From NCBI RefSeq assembly GCF_018332715.1, contig NZ_BOQP01000048.1, forward strand, positions 17,471 through 81,470: a stretch of 64,000 bases of DNA, in the 5' to 3' direction. The position numbers and the translations under genes were made by a program. Shown here piece by piece: positions 26,725-35,250 of the stretch. Positions within the stretch are counted from its first letter, which is position 1. Every line of letters begins with the position of its first letter. The notes below the pieces were generated by a model that was not told the origin of the DNA, did no database searches, and was given only the letters and a program-made list of their open reading frames with translations. Origin of the DNA: Winogradskya consettensis. Its GTDB lineage: Bacteria; Actinomycetota; Actinomycetes; Mycobacteriales; Micromonosporaceae.

Positions 26725-27114
26725 TCAGATCTCGGGAACCGGCTCCGGCTCCAGACTGGCCAGGCCCTCCCGCAGGTGACGGTTGTGCCGCGGCTCCTGC
26801 TTCGACTTCGCATCGTCGAGCTTGCGCCGCAGATCGTCACGAACGTCGTTCAGCGCGGCGTGCAGATCTTCCTCACCCGACGTCGTCACGATCGTCTGCC
26901 GACCGGCGATGAAACACTCCAGGGTGACCTTCTGCCCCTTGGCGGCCCGGTCCTTGACCGAGATCTCCAGGGCGGTGGTCTCCGCGGGAAACGACGCCAG
27001 CCGAGCATCGAGCGTGGCGAACTGCTCGGCGATCCAGTTCACATCACCCAGCGAAAATCCGCCCCCAGTACGCAAACACTGGTCAACGGTGGCCGGCTCT
27101 GCCTGGACACTCAT
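26725..27114 (-). CDS. Ribosome hibernation factor / sigma-54 modulation domain protein (HPF/RaiA-like)
   Basis: A 129-residue short protein of the HPF/RaiA type, with GGAGGGAG about 9 bases before the ATG. A basic helix near the C-terminus (DVRDDLRRKLDDAKSKQEPRH cut here) and the strand LEISVKDRAAKGQKVTLE fit the fold. These factors bind the 30S decoding region in stationary phase or stress. It lacks the long-form dimerisation domain that most actinobacterial HPFs have, so it may be a second, short paralogue. It has its own terminator. Confidence 0.75.
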   Translation of the reverse strand: MSVQAEPATVDQCLRTGGGFSLGDVNWIAEQFATLDARLASFPAETTALEISVKDRAAKGQKVTLECFIAGRQTIVTTSGEEDLHAALNDVRDDLRRKLDDAKSKQEPRHNRHLREGLASLEPEPVPEI

Positions 27115-27511
27115 CCGTGGTCTCCCTCCGTTGGGACTGTTGCTACCCGGGTCCCTACCCGCTTTGTCCGCTCTTCACTCCCCGCATCTCACTCCTCCGG
27201 TCAACCCCAGTGTCAGACTTCCGTCCCACACCCTCCGGCGCATCGACAAAACCCCATCTCACGGGCGCCTGCGAGTTTGCGTGAACGCTTCCGCCCGCCG
27301 GCTCGTGTTGGAAGTGGTCGGCACGCTCAGCAACACTCGATCCGGGCGCGGTCGAACCGCGTCGGCGACGCTCACTGTGGGCGGCTGCCGACACGCTCGG
27401 CAACGCTCGCCGTGGGCCGCTGCCGACACGCTCGGCAACGCTCGTCATGGGGTGGCTGCCGACACGCTCGGCGACATTTCGTCCCGGGCGGTTCGCCGAG
27501 GGGGAGGCATC
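27115..27511. other. Intergenic region with repeats, no gene
   Basis: Promoter side of both hpf (leftwards) and the WXG100-like gene (rightwards). Apart from the tandem repeat at 27314-27490 and the strong GGGGGAGG before 27512, I see no gene. Confidence 0.5.
27314..27490. repeat. 35-36 bp tandem repeat, five units
   Basis: Three good copies begin at 27384, 27419 and 27455 (GCTGCCGACACGCTCGGC then AACGCTCG), with two decayed copies before them. Each good copy contains a small hairpin GCCGA-CACGC-TCGGC. Confidence 0.85.
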
Positions 27512-27886
27512 ATGCCGGACGGCGTGCAGATCCGCACCGACCAGGTCACCGACTTCGCCACGGGCATCCGCGCCGACGCGGCCGACGGCTTCCGCTCCGC
27601 CGCCTCCCGAGCCGCCGCCCTCCACCACCACGGCGTCGTCTTCGCCACCGCCATCCCCGGCGACGCCACCCTGCTGGCCAAACAGCGCTACGCCCAGGTC
27701 CTCGAGAACACCGAAGCCAACCTCCGCGAATTCCGCCGCGCCGCCGCCCTCTTCGCCGAAGCAGCCGAACAGATCGCCCAGGGCTTCGCCACCGCCGACC
27801 TCACCACGGACCAGGCCCAGAAACAGATCGAATCCCTCCTGGCCCACCACGAAACCCTCCCACCCCTGCACGAAGGACAGCAGTGA
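27512..27886 (+). CDS. WXG100/EspC-like type VII secretion-associated protein
   Basis: A 124-residue all-helical protein with GGGGGAGG 5 bases before the ATG. Its two long amphipathic helices (about 15-45 and 55-95, rich in Ala, Glu, Arg) resemble ESX-type small proteins, although no WXG tripeptide is visible. It is followed with TGATG overlap by a PPE-like gene and then a mycosin gene, which supports a type VII role. I infer a secreted partner or chaperone of the next protein. Confidence 0.65.
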   Translation: MPDGVQIRTDQVTDFATGIRADAADGFRSAASRAAALHHHGVVFATAIPGDATLLAKQRYAQVLENTEANLREFRRAAALFAEAAEQIAQGFATADLTTDQAQKQIESLLAHHETLPPLHEGQQ

Positions 27887-29025
27887 TGCCCCCCGCCCCC
27901 TGGGAGTCCTACACCCTCCCCGACATCTGGAAAATGCTCCGCCACGAAAGCACCTGCGACGGAGCCGACCGAATCCTCGACTGGGACGCCCTCACCCACG
28001 ACGTCCGAACCCAGCACCGCCGCCTGAAAGAAGCAAGGGAAGAACTAGCCGCCGCCTGGCCCCCCGACAAAAACACCTCCGCCCGAACCTTCCTCGACCA
28101 CATCGACATCCTCACCACCGCCATGCAACAAACCCTCACCCGAGCCGAAGACACCCGAGCCGGCCTCCGCGGCATCATCGAAGCAATCTCCGAAGCCCAA
28201 CTAACCGTCCAACCCCTCATCGAACAACGCGCAACAATCACCAACGACCTCATCCCCCGCTGGGCCGACCACGCCGAAGACGAATACGACGCCCAAGCCC
28301 AGCAAGCAATGAAAAAAGCCGAACTCGCCATCGCCGACCACACCGCCCAACTCCAACCACCAGAGCTTTTCTTCATGAGGACGGATCGGGCCGTTACAGG
28401 GACGGAGGTCGGGGGCAACAGCCCTGGCCGGGAGATCAGCACAGGACCTACGGGCTCTTCTGGGACGTCCATCTCGGACTCTCTACGGGCAACTCCTATC
28501 CCGGTCCCTGTCCCGCATGATCCTCCGCCAGCAACAATTGGCCAGGACGGTTCTTCGTCTATTGATGGCCCCGGGTTGTCCGGCGCGGTCACGCCTATAG
28601 CACCGATTGAAGGCGTCCTCGGCCCTCCGATAAGTTCGGGAGGCGGAATTTCTGGCGGCGGCGCTCTACCGGGGAGCGTCGTTGGTGGAGGGCCGTTCGG
28701 CTTTCCCGGCGCCGTTCCTGGAAATTTGACGGTTCCGCCCAGGCGACAGCCCAGCCCGACTGGCCGCCATAGCCTTCCCGTCAAGAAGGCACTGCCCTCC
28801 GGCGCGGTGATCGGCTCGGCCAACGCTGCCACTGGCACTTCAGGGTTGATCGGTCAGCCTCATCCTCCCCGCTCCGACCGTAAGCAGCGCGGGACCGAGG
28901 CAGCAATCCAAGGCAAAACCGATCAAACTTGGGACGTCCTGGAAGGCGTGGTTCCGGTCATCCGGCCACGGCGTCGCAGGCATGAGCACGGACCCGGCCC
29001 TGGCGTCATCGGATACGACCGTTGA
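27886..29025 (+). CDS. PPE/WXG100-like protein with Gly/Pro-rich tail
   Basis: A 379-residue protein. Residues 1 to about 165 form a helical domain with AAAWPPDKNTSARTFLDHI, resembling the WxG turn of WXG100/PPE proteins. From about 165 the sequence is low-complexity, rich in Gly, Pro and Ser (GGGISGGGALPGSVVGGG), ending in a basic tail (RPRRRRHEHG). The base composition changes at about 28370, where the helical domain ends, suggesting a joined segment. It overlaps both neighbours by 1 and 4 bases. Probably a type VII substrate that the mycosin next door might process. Confidence 0.68.
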   Translation: MPPAPWESYTLPDIWKMLRHESTCDGADRILDWDALTHDVRTQHRRLKEAREELAAAWPPDKNTSARTFLDHIDILTTAMQQTLTRAEDTRAGLRGIIEAISEAQLTVQPLIEQRATITNDLIPRWADHAEDEYDAQAQQAMKKAELAIADHTAQLQPPELFFMRTDRAVTGTEVGGNSPGREISTGPTGSSGTSISDSLRATPIPVPVPHDPPPATIGQDGSSSIDGPGLSGAVTPIAPIEGVLGPPISSGGGISGGGALPGSVVGGGPFGFPGAVPGNLTVPPRRQPSPTGRHSLPVKKALPSGAVIGSANAATGTSGLIGQPHPPRSDRKQRGTEAAIQGKTDQTWDVLEGVVPVIRPRRRRHEHGPGPGVIGYDR

Positions 29026-30128
29026 GACTTGTCACTCGCGCAGCTCGTATCACCTTCGCTACCGCAGCAGTAGCGTCTCTCCTCGGGTGGACCTCAGCAC
29101 CAGCAGCCGCCGACTCGATCAGAAAACGGCAGTGGCATATCGCCGATCTGGACCTTTCCAAGGCTCACCACATCAGCCGTGGTGACGGAGTCATAGTCGC
29201 AGTCATCGACTCAGGAGTCGACGCCGACCATCGCGACTTGGCGGGAGCGGTGTTGCCCGGTGAAGACTTGGTGAATGATGGCCAGGACGGCCGTTCGGAT
29301 CTCGACGGTCACGGAACCCAGATGGCTGGAATCATCGCCGCGCACGGCCACGGAGACAGCAGCGGAATTCTAGGAATCGCGCCGGAGGCCAAAATCCTTC
29401 CCGTCAGGCTTTCCATAAACACCTTTGGGACGAGCGGCGAATCGGTAAAGGCCGTTGCTTTCGCACAGAAGAACGACGCCAGAGTGATCAACATGTCGTT
29501 CGGCGGCGCCGACGATGCTCCCGTTCAGGCTGCGATCAGAGCCGCCCTTGCCGCAGATATCGTAGTTGTCGCCTCGTCAGGCAACCGCGGTGAGGCCGGC
29601 GATGACTTCCCCGGCAGATATCCGGAGGTTTTGACGGTTGGAGCTACGGATCAGGCCGGCAAAATCGCCAGCTTCTCCGTTACCGGGCCGCAGGTTGACC
29701 TCACCGCTCCCGGGGTCGACATCGTTACGACCGGAATTAATAGTTCCGGCTATTACCAGGGCAGCGGGACGAGCGAGGCCACTGCGGTGGTGAGTGGGGC
29801 TGCGGCTTTGGTTCGGGCGCGTTTTCCGGAGCTCAGTGCTGCCGAGGTTGTTCATAGGCTGACCGCGACCGCCGTGGATGCGGGCGCCCCCGGCCGCGAT
29901 GACAGCTACGGTTACGGCCGGCTCGACATTGTCGCGGCCCTCACCGCCGACATTCCCGCCGCACCAGCCACGGCGCACTCCGAATCCAACCCGCCGTCCA
30001 CTGCAGAGGCACTCCCCCAGCCGATCCCGAAGCGGACCTCGCCGCTCCTCCTAACCGGAATCGCCGCCGCGGTCGTGCTGATCCTGGGCGGCCTGATCGT
30101 GACCCTCATGCTGAGACGACGCCGCTGA
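29022..30128 (+). CDS. Type VII secretion-associated serine protease (mycosin)
   Basis: A 368-residue subtilase with a signal peptide (cleavage near SAPAAADS), catalytic Asp in AVIDSGVDADH, His in DGHGTQMAGI, Ser in GSGTSEATAV, and a C-terminal membrane helix followed by RRRR. This layout is the mycosin (MycP) one. Mycosins are anchored outside the membrane, stabilise ESX secretion systems and cleave secreted substrates. TTG 29022 overlaps the previous stop. No EccB, EccC, EccD or EccE gene is in this window, so it must work with machinery encoded elsewhere. Confidence 0.88.
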   Translation: MRLVTRAARITFATAAVASLLGWTSAPAAADSIRKRQWHIADLDLSKAHHISRGDGVIVAVIDSGVDADHRDLAGAVLPGEDLVNDGQDGRSDLDGHGTQMAGIIAAHGHGDSSGILGIAPEAKILPVRLSINTFGTSGESVKAVAFAQKNDARVINMSFGGADDAPVQAAIRAALAADIVVVASSGNRGEAGDDFPGRYPEVLTVGATDQAGKIASFSVTGPQVDLTAPGVDIVTTGINSSGYYQGSGTSEATAVVSGAAALVRARFPELSAAEVVHRLTATAVDAGAPGRDDSYGYGRLDIVAALTADIPAAPATAHSESNPPSTAEALPQPIPKRTSPLLLTGIAAAVVLILGGLIVTLMLRRRR

Positions 30129-30138
30129 CCATCCGAAC

Positions 30139-30774
30139 TCAGCGCCGGTTCCCCAGCCCGATCATGGCCGTATGCACCTGATCCATCGTCATCGGCGGAA
30201 CCGTAAGGGAATGAGCCGCCGAAGCCCTCAACCCGTCAAGGGTGATGCCCAGAGCGCGGCGCCAAGCTTCCGGGGCGATGCCCGCCGTAGCCCGCAGGAT
30301 CATGGAAGTCGACCAGAAGACGTACGCCAGGTCGGCTGCAGTGAAGTCAGCCCGCAATGCTCCCGCACGCTGGGCACGGTCCACGAGTTCCTGGGAGCTG
30401 ATCATCTGGGCGTCGCAGATGCGGGTCAGTTCGGCGGCGTCCGGGAAGCGCCGGCTGACCGCGTCGTTGAGGGCGAGGTCGCTGGCCTGGAGTTCGCACA
30501 GCAGAGTGACATAGCGGGCGAAAGCGTCCCACGGATCCTGTATCGCCGACGCCTCGGTGAGGGCGTCGCGGACTCGGGATTCGACGAGGGCGGGCATGAC
30601 CGCGTCGATGAGGGCGTCGCGGCCGCCGAAGCGGTTGTAGAGGGTGCCGGGGCTGACGCCGGCGCGTTTGGCGATCTCCTCGAGTGGCACCTGCAGGCCC
30701 TGCTCGCGGAACGCCTCGGTTGCCGCTGCCACCAGTCGTTCCTGGTTGCGCTGCGCGTCGCTCCGTAATTTCAC
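30139..30774 (-). CDS. TetR/AcrR family regulator
   Basis: A 211-residue regulator. The N-terminal helix-turn-helix (IAKRAGVSPGTLYNRFGGRD, about 32-51) is classical, with a helical ligand-binding domain after it. It is divergent from an SDR gene across 84 bases that contain a 58-bp dyad, so it very likely represses itself and that gene. The ligand is unknown. Confidence 0.92.
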   Translation of the reverse strand: MKLRSDAQRNQERLVAAATEAFREQGLQVPLEEIAKRAGVSPGTLYNRFGGRDALIDAVMPALVESRVRDALTEASAIQDPWDAFARYVTLLCELQASDLALNDAVSRRFPDAAELTRICDAQMISSQELVDRAQRAGALRADFTAADLAYVFWSTSMILRATAGIAPEAWRRALGITLDGLRASAAHSLTVPPMTMDQVHTAMIGLGNRR

Positions 30775-30791
30775 GCCCCAAGACTACGTGC

Positions 30792-30849
30792 CCTTAAGTT
30801 GACGACGCCCTCAAGTTCGTCGTAAGTTGAGGGCGTCGTCAAGTTAAGG
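30792..30849. promoter_or_regulatory. 58-bp dyad operator between tetR and SDR genes
   Basis: Two 26-base arms (30792-30817 and 30824-30849) are complementary at 24 of 26 positions around a 6-base centre. Each arm contains the 16-base word TTGACGACGCCCTCAA, giving two inverted sites, as if two TetR dimers bind. It ends at the GGAG of the SDR gene. Confidence 0.85.
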
Positions 30850-30858
30850 AGCAGCGTC

Positions 30859-31569
30859 ATGAGCAGGACCGTTGTTGTCTTCGGGGCCGGGACCGGTCTC
30901 GGGCAGGCCGTCGCGCACCGTTTCGGGCGAGAGGGGTATCGGGTCGCGCTGGTCGCCCGCAATAGGGACCGGTTGGAAAAACTGGCCGCCGAGCTGGCCG
31001 GGCAGGGCGTGGACGCTGCGGCTTTCGTCGCCGACCTTTCGCGTACGCCCGAAGTCCCCGACCTGATCGCCCAGGTCAAGCGCCACTTCGGCAGCATCGA
31101 CGCGATCGAGTACGCCCCTATCACCACGGAGGGCTTCGTTCCGGCTGCGTCCCTGGACGCGGCGACGATGCAGCACTACGTGAACCTGTACCTGCTCACG
31201 CCGATCGAGATCGTCCGCGCGGTCCTGCCCGACATGCTGGACCGCGGCGATGGCGCCATCCTGCTCGGCCAGGGTGTTTCGGCGATCCATCCGATGGCGA
31301 ACCTCAGCGGCGTCGGCCCGGCGATGGCCGCGGCCCGCAACTACCTGCAGGCCCTGCACGCCGAGGTCGCGGACAAGGGCGTCTATGCCGGGGCCATCCA
31401 CGTCGCCGGCATCGTCCTGGGCAGCGCCGGCCACACCGCCATGACCAGCGGCACCCTCGCCGGCGATCTCGACCTGTCCCACGTTCCACGGATCGAGCCC
31501 GACGAGATCGCGGACGCGTTCTGGGATCTGCTCACCAGGCGCGACCGTTTCGAGCGCCAGCTTCCCTGA
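30859..31569 (+). CDS. SDR-fold protein lacking the usual YxxxK
   Basis: A 236-residue Rossmann protein with the NAD(P) motif GAGTGLGQAVA (about 8-18). Where active SDRs have YxxxK, it reads GPAMAAARNYL, so both the catalytic Tyr and Lys appear missing; a Tyr further on might replace it. It is regulated by the divergent TetR through the 58-bp dyad. It could still bind cofactor as a sensor or use another chemistry. Confidence 0.82.
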   Translation: MSRTVVVFGAGTGLGQAVAHRFGREGYRVALVARNRDRLEKLAAELAGQGVDAAAFVADLSRTPEVPDLIAQVKRHFGSIDAIEYAPITTEGFVPAASLDAATMQHYVNLYLLTPIEIVRAVLPDMLDRGDGAILLGQGVSAIHPMANLSGVGPAMAAARNYLQALHAEVADKGVYAGAIHVAGIVLGSAGHTAMTSGTLAGDLDLSHVPRIEPDEIADAFWDLLTRRDRFERQLP

Positions 31570-31666
31570 ATCGGGAGGAACCGTCCTCGATGGGTAATCG
31601 GTTACGGGTGGTAGGTGTCACTTTGTCCCCCGCACACGAATGCCCCGGCGCGTCGTTGACTCGGGC

Positions 31667-31933
31667 ATGGAAACACAGGCGCAAATTCTCGACACATCAC
31701 TGCTGGCCTGGGACAAGGAGGCCGCGTCGGGCGAGGACAACGTCCCCGCCGACCTGACCTGGGGCACGATCAGGCTCGGCGTCGAAGCGCTGCAGCGCAA
31801 GGCGGAGGTGCTGATCGAGCTGTCGGAGAAATTCCCATCGGTCCAGGCCGTCCTCAGCATGGACGAGCAGTACCAGGAGGGCGTGGACCTCGCACACGAC
31901 CTGGTGGGCCGCGACCACAAAGTCCGCGTCTGA
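31667..31933 (+). CDS. Small hypothetical protein
   Basis: An 88-residue acidic, helical protein that I do not recognise. It has an ordered mix of charged residues (LGVEALQRKAEVLIELSEKF) and reads METQAQILDTSLLAWDK at the start. The ATG at 31667 and ATG 31640 are both possible. The 3' end lies within a 26-bp tandem duplication that also covers the end of lexA. Coding is supported by codon pattern only. Confidence 0.5.
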   Translation: METQAQILDTSLLAWDKEAASGEDNVPADLTWGTIRLGVEALQRKAEVLIELSEKFPSVQAVLSMDEQYQEGVDLAHDLVGRDHKVRV

Positions 31934-31973
31934 CCCTCACGGCAACCGTCCGCGTCCAACCCTTACGGCAACC
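31922..31973. repeat. 26-bp tandem duplication across two gene ends
   Basis: 31922-31947 and 31948-31973 differ at three positions (start GTCCGCGTC, end ACGGCAACC). The first copy holds the stop of the small plus-strand gene and the second holds the stop of lexA. Confidence 0.8.
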
Positions 31974-32592
31974 GCCGCAGAACGCAGACCACCTTGCCGA
32001 GGATGATCGCGTCGTCGCCCGGGATGACGTCGAAGAGCGGGTTGCGGGGCTCGAGCTCGACATGCCCGTCGCGCCGCTGGAAGACCTTGGTCGTGGCCTC
32101 GTCGTCGATCAGCGCGACCACGATGTCGCCGTTCTCGGCGGTCTGCTCGCGGCGCACGATCACCACATCACCGTCCGCGATCGCCGCCTCGATCATGGAC
32201 TCACCCTTGACCCGCAGGGCGAACAGCTCGCCTCCCCGGCCCACGAAGCTCTCGGGAAGCGCGAGCTCCTCCTCGATCACCTGGTCGGCCAGGAGCGGCA
32301 CACCCGCGGCCACCGTGCCGAGCAACGGAACCTGAACCGCGCCGGCCCGCCCGGGCTGCGGTGAGAACGACTCGCGGGCATCCACCGCACGCGGCGAGTG
32401 GGCCTCGCGACGCAGCAGCCCCCGCGCCTCCAACGCCTTCAGGTGGTGCGTCACGGTCGAGGGAGACCGCAGGCCGACAGCAGCGGCGATCTCCCTGACC
32501 GTGGGCGGATATCCACGCTCGTGCACCAGCCTCTGCACCACATCCAGGATGCGTCGTTGCCGGCCACTGACCGCGGAATCCTCGTCGACCAT
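31963..32592 (-). CDS. lexA: LexA SOS repressor
   Basis: A 209-residue LexA. The N-terminal winged helix (GYPPTVREIAAAVGLRSPST) binds SOS boxes; the cleavage site is the Ala-Gly in GTVAAGVP, and the protease dyad is Ser in GESMIEAAI and Lys in EATTKVF. All residues needed for RecA-stimulated self-cleavage are present. An SOS box lies about 20 bases upstream, consistent with autoregulation. Confidence 0.97.
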   Translation of the reverse strand: MVDEDSAVSGRQRRILDVVQRLVHERGYPPTVREIAAAVGLRSPSTVTHHLKALEARGLLRREAHSPRAVDARESFSPQPGRAGAVQVPLLGTVAAGVPLLADQVIEEELALPESFVGRGGELFALRVKGESMIEAAIADGDVVIVRREQTAENGDIVVALIDDEATTKVFQRRDGHVELEPRNPLFDVIPGDDAIILGKVVCVLRRLP

Positions 32593-32612
32593 GCGGTAAC
32601 CCTACCGCAAAA

Positions 32613-32628
32613 ACGAACATGTGTACGA
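32613..32628 (-). promoter_or_regulatory. SOS box of lexA
   Basis: On the minus strand TCGTACACATGTTCGT differs by few bases from the actinobacterial SOS consensus (TCGAAC-N4-GTTCGA). It lies 20 bases upstream of the lexA start. Confidence 0.8.
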
Positions 32629-32637
32629 ACGGATACC

Positions 32638-34215
32638 CTACACCTCGAAGCGCGTCCGCCGGCGGCGGACCAGCAGGACACCGCCCGCGATCAGCACGAC
32701 TCCGGTGAGAACGATCAGCGTGGTGGACGGCCCGGTCACGGGTAGACCACCACCGCCGCCGGAACCGCCCTCATCGGCGACGACCGGGGGCGTGGTGGCG
32801 GCGGGAGGTGAGGTGGCCACGGGAGACGAGGTGGCCGGGGATGCTGCGGGCGGAGGATTCAGGACCAGGGTCGTACCGTTGTTGGCCTGATCGTCGTAGC
32901 TCTCGTATTGCACCAGGTCGACTCGGACCGTCCCCTTGGCAGTGGTGATGAGCTTGTCGATCCGCAGCCCGATGTCGAAGGTGACGGTCTCGCCGGGCAG
33001 AGTGAAGACATCCGAGGTCGAGCAGAAGACGGTCGCCTTGTTGTAGGAGAAACAATGCTCCGGCAGGCCGGTGGCCGTCGTTCCCGGGGGCAGGGCGAAT
33101 TCGACAGTGCTGGGCCGCACGATGAACTGGCCGGCGTTGTGGACGCCGACCGTGGCCGTCACCACGTCGCCTTTCCTGCCACGGATCGGGGACTTCGCGT
33201 ACGCGGCGGTGTCGGTCTTGCCGGTGGCGGCCGCGTCAGCCATGATACATTTCGAGGACGAATTGTTCGGGTACTTCCAGTAGTCCTGGTCGACCTGTTC
33301 GACCTGCGGTCCCGTGGAGTCGGGTGCCGAGTCGATCCGCAACGCGCCACCGCTGCCGTGCGTACCCGTCACGGATTTGTGCTCCGTAACGGTGTCCCAG
33401 GTGAAGCCGAAACTGAGCTCGCCGAACTGCTCGACGTCCGCGCGTACGGTCATCGGCAGCCGCACTGTATAGGTCTTGCCCGGCGCCAGGTCCTGGTCGA
33501 AGACGCATTGTTTGGGCAGGGCGAAGCCGGGGTCGTAGACACAATTGCTGTAGAGTTCGGCCGGCTTCGGCGGGGCCAGCACCAGCTTCGCCGTCGGATC
33601 GTCGAAGGTGAGCACCGCGCGGCGAATGGTGTAGGTGCCGTCGACCGCCGCCGAGAACGGGACCTCAACGGTTTTGCCGGGCCCGATCCGGATGCGCTCC
33701 GCCGGGCGGGTGCCGACCGCCGCGAAATTGACGTTCTCGACGACGCGATAGGTGTTCACCGCCGACACCGGCTCGATGTTGCTGCCGCTCAGCGTGACGG
33801 TGACGCGCACCGTTTCACCGGGCTTGGCATCCGAGGTGGGCGAGAGAAAAATGCCGATGCCCATGTCGTAGGGCTTCGCCGCGGTCAGCGCCAGTTTCGC
33901 ACTGCCCTGGCAGACGACCTCGGTACCGCTTCGCGAGCACGTCGGGTTCTCGTGCGGGTAGACGTAGCCATGCTCCCCCGCCGTCGACCACGTCCATTTC
34001 GGATCCTGGACGACCGTGTCGGCGGTCGTGTGCACGGTTGTCCCGGTGCCCATGCCGATCTCGGTGCCGGACCGGCCCACACCCATCAGGGTGCCGTTGT
34101 AGCGGGGCGTCATGGTGATATCTGCCGCGGCGGCCATGGCCGGAGCGGGAATGGTCAAAGCCATGACAGCCGCGGCGAGCGCCGCGCAGGCCATGCGTAC
34201 CGGTCTGAATCGCAT
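32638..34215 (-). CDS. Sortase-type surface protein with LPVTG signal
   Basis: A 525-residue exported protein. A signal peptide ends near PAPAMAAAAD. The body contains several immunoglobulin-like beta domains typical of cell-wall proteins, one of which starts MTVRADVEQFGELSFGF. A Pro/Thr/Gly linker precedes LPVTG, a hydrophobic helix and RRRRTRFEV, a sortase sorting signal with a non-canonical V at position 3. Probably attached to peptidoglycan by a class E-type sortase encoded elsewhere. The function of the body is unknown. Confidence 0.8.
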   Translation of the reverse strand: MRFRPVRMACAALAAAVMALTIPAPAMAAAADITMTPRYNGTLMGVGRSGTEIGMGTGTTVHTTADTVVQDPKWTWSTAGEHGYVYPHENPTCSRSGTEVVCQGSAKLALTAAKPYDMGIGIFLSPTSDAKPGETVRVTVTLSGSNIEPVSAVNTYRVVENVNFAAVGTRPAERIRIGPGKTVEVPFSAAVDGTYTIRRAVLTFDDPTAKLVLAPPKPAELYSNCVYDPGFALPKQCVFDQDLAPGKTYTVRLPMTVRADVEQFGELSFGFTWDTVTEHKSVTGTHGSGGALRIDSAPDSTGPQVEQVDQDYWKYPNNSSSKCIMADAAATGKTDTAAYAKSPIRGRKGDVVTATVGVHNAGQFIVRPSTVEFALPPGTTATGLPEHCFSYNKATVFCSTSDVFTLPGETVTFDIGLRIDKLITTAKGTVRVDLVQYESYDDQANNGTTLVLNPPPAASPATSSPVATSPPAATTPPVVADEGGSGGGGGLPVTGPSTTLIVLTGVVLIAGGVLLVRRRRTRFEV

Positions 34216-34308
34216 CGATCTTCTTTCCCCGTGGATGATCGATGCACAGTAATGGATTTCGGTGAACTTCGGGGGCGCCGCTACCTGGCGCGACGCCCCC
34301 CGGCAAGC

Positions 34309-35250
34309 TCAGACCTCGGACGTGACCAGCTGCGCGATGGCAGCCGCGCGCTGCGGGCCGTAAATGGCGAGCATCCGCTGGGCGGCCTCCTCATCGGTCT
34401 CGCCCTGACCCAGACCCGCCGACAGGACCTCGTCGGCGACGCCCTCCTGCGCTCTGGCGATCTCGTCCAGCTTCGCCATGATCGTCGGCAGATCCTGATC
34501 GTCGGCCGCGACATTCTTGGCGATCGCCTGAATGGCCGTCGACAGTGTCCGCAGCGTCGCCGGCACACCCGAGAGAATGTTGATGTACGACCCCGGCTTC
34601 ACGCCCGCATACTTCGCGCCGGCGCCGTCACCGATCTCGTAGTCCCGCTTGTATTCGATGTCGTTGACGAAATTCTCGAACGTCCGCGTCGGGTACGCCT
34701 TGTTGCGGATGTGCATGTCGAGAATCGCGTCGGCCAGCGCCGCCCGCCCCTCGCTGCTCTTCAACGCGTCGATGACATCCTGCTTGCTCACGCCGTCCTC
34801 CTCGAGAAGCCCCCACGGGCTCGTGTTCTTTTCTTGCGCCGTCGTGTATCGGGCGCTGAAATGCGCGTGCTCCGTGTGCGGCGAAGTGCCGGTGTAGTCC
34901 CGCCAGGTCCAGCCCCAGGAGGCACTGGCGATCCGCCGGTTGTAGATGACGTTCTGCAGCCGGTTGTCCCGCCCGGCCCGGTGATTGCCGACGATGATGT
35001 CGACACACTTCTGCATGTTCCAGCCCGGCTTCTTCAGATCGGTGTCCACATCAATGGCATGCACCTCATTGATGTTGTCGGCGTCCTCGGACGGCGTGTT
35101 ACCGGTCTCATCAGGATTGTGATCCGATGCGCCGGCCGCATGCGAGGTGTCACCGATCGATCCGTCCGAAGCCTTGTCGCGTGACGGCGCCAGTTTGTTG
35201 AATTCGTTACGCAGACTGACCAGACAAGGCACCAGAATCCAGCTCGCCAT
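34309..35250 (-). CDS. Phage-like M15-type peptidase/endolysin-like protein
   Basis: A 313-residue protein with GGGAGG before the ATG at 35250. The N-terminal half has SHAAGASDHNP, VHAIDVD and HTEHAHFS, which resemble the metal-binding His/Asp pattern of M15-like peptidoglycan peptidases. The C-terminal half is helical and resembles actinophage tail or lysis-associated proteins (FENFVNDIEYKRDYEI). Without a signal peptide its export route is unclear. Likely derived from a phage or used in wall turnover. No other phage genes are here. Confidence 0.65.
   Translation of the reverse strand: MASWILVPCLVSLRNEFNKLAPSRDKASDGSIGDTSHAAGASDHNPDETGNTPSEDADNINEVHAIDVDTDLKKPGWNMQKCVDIIVGNHRAGRDNRLQNVIYNRRIASASWGWTWRDYTGTSPHTEHAHFSARYTTAQEKNTSPWGLLEEDGVSKQDVIDALKSSEGRAALADAILDMHIRNKAYPTRTFENFVNDIEYKRDYEIGDGAGAKYAGVKPGSYINILSGVPATLRTLSTAIQAIAKNVAADDQDLPTIMAKLDEIARAQEGVADEVLSAGLGQGETDEEAAQRMLAIYGPQRAAAIAQLVTSEV

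Noticed and set aside
27314..27490. CRISPR array
   Set aside because: Units are contiguous and similar throughout, with no unique spacers and no cas genes.
34309..35250. Start of a prophage
   Set aside because: Only one phage-like gene is present; capsid, tail, portal and integrase genes are absent.
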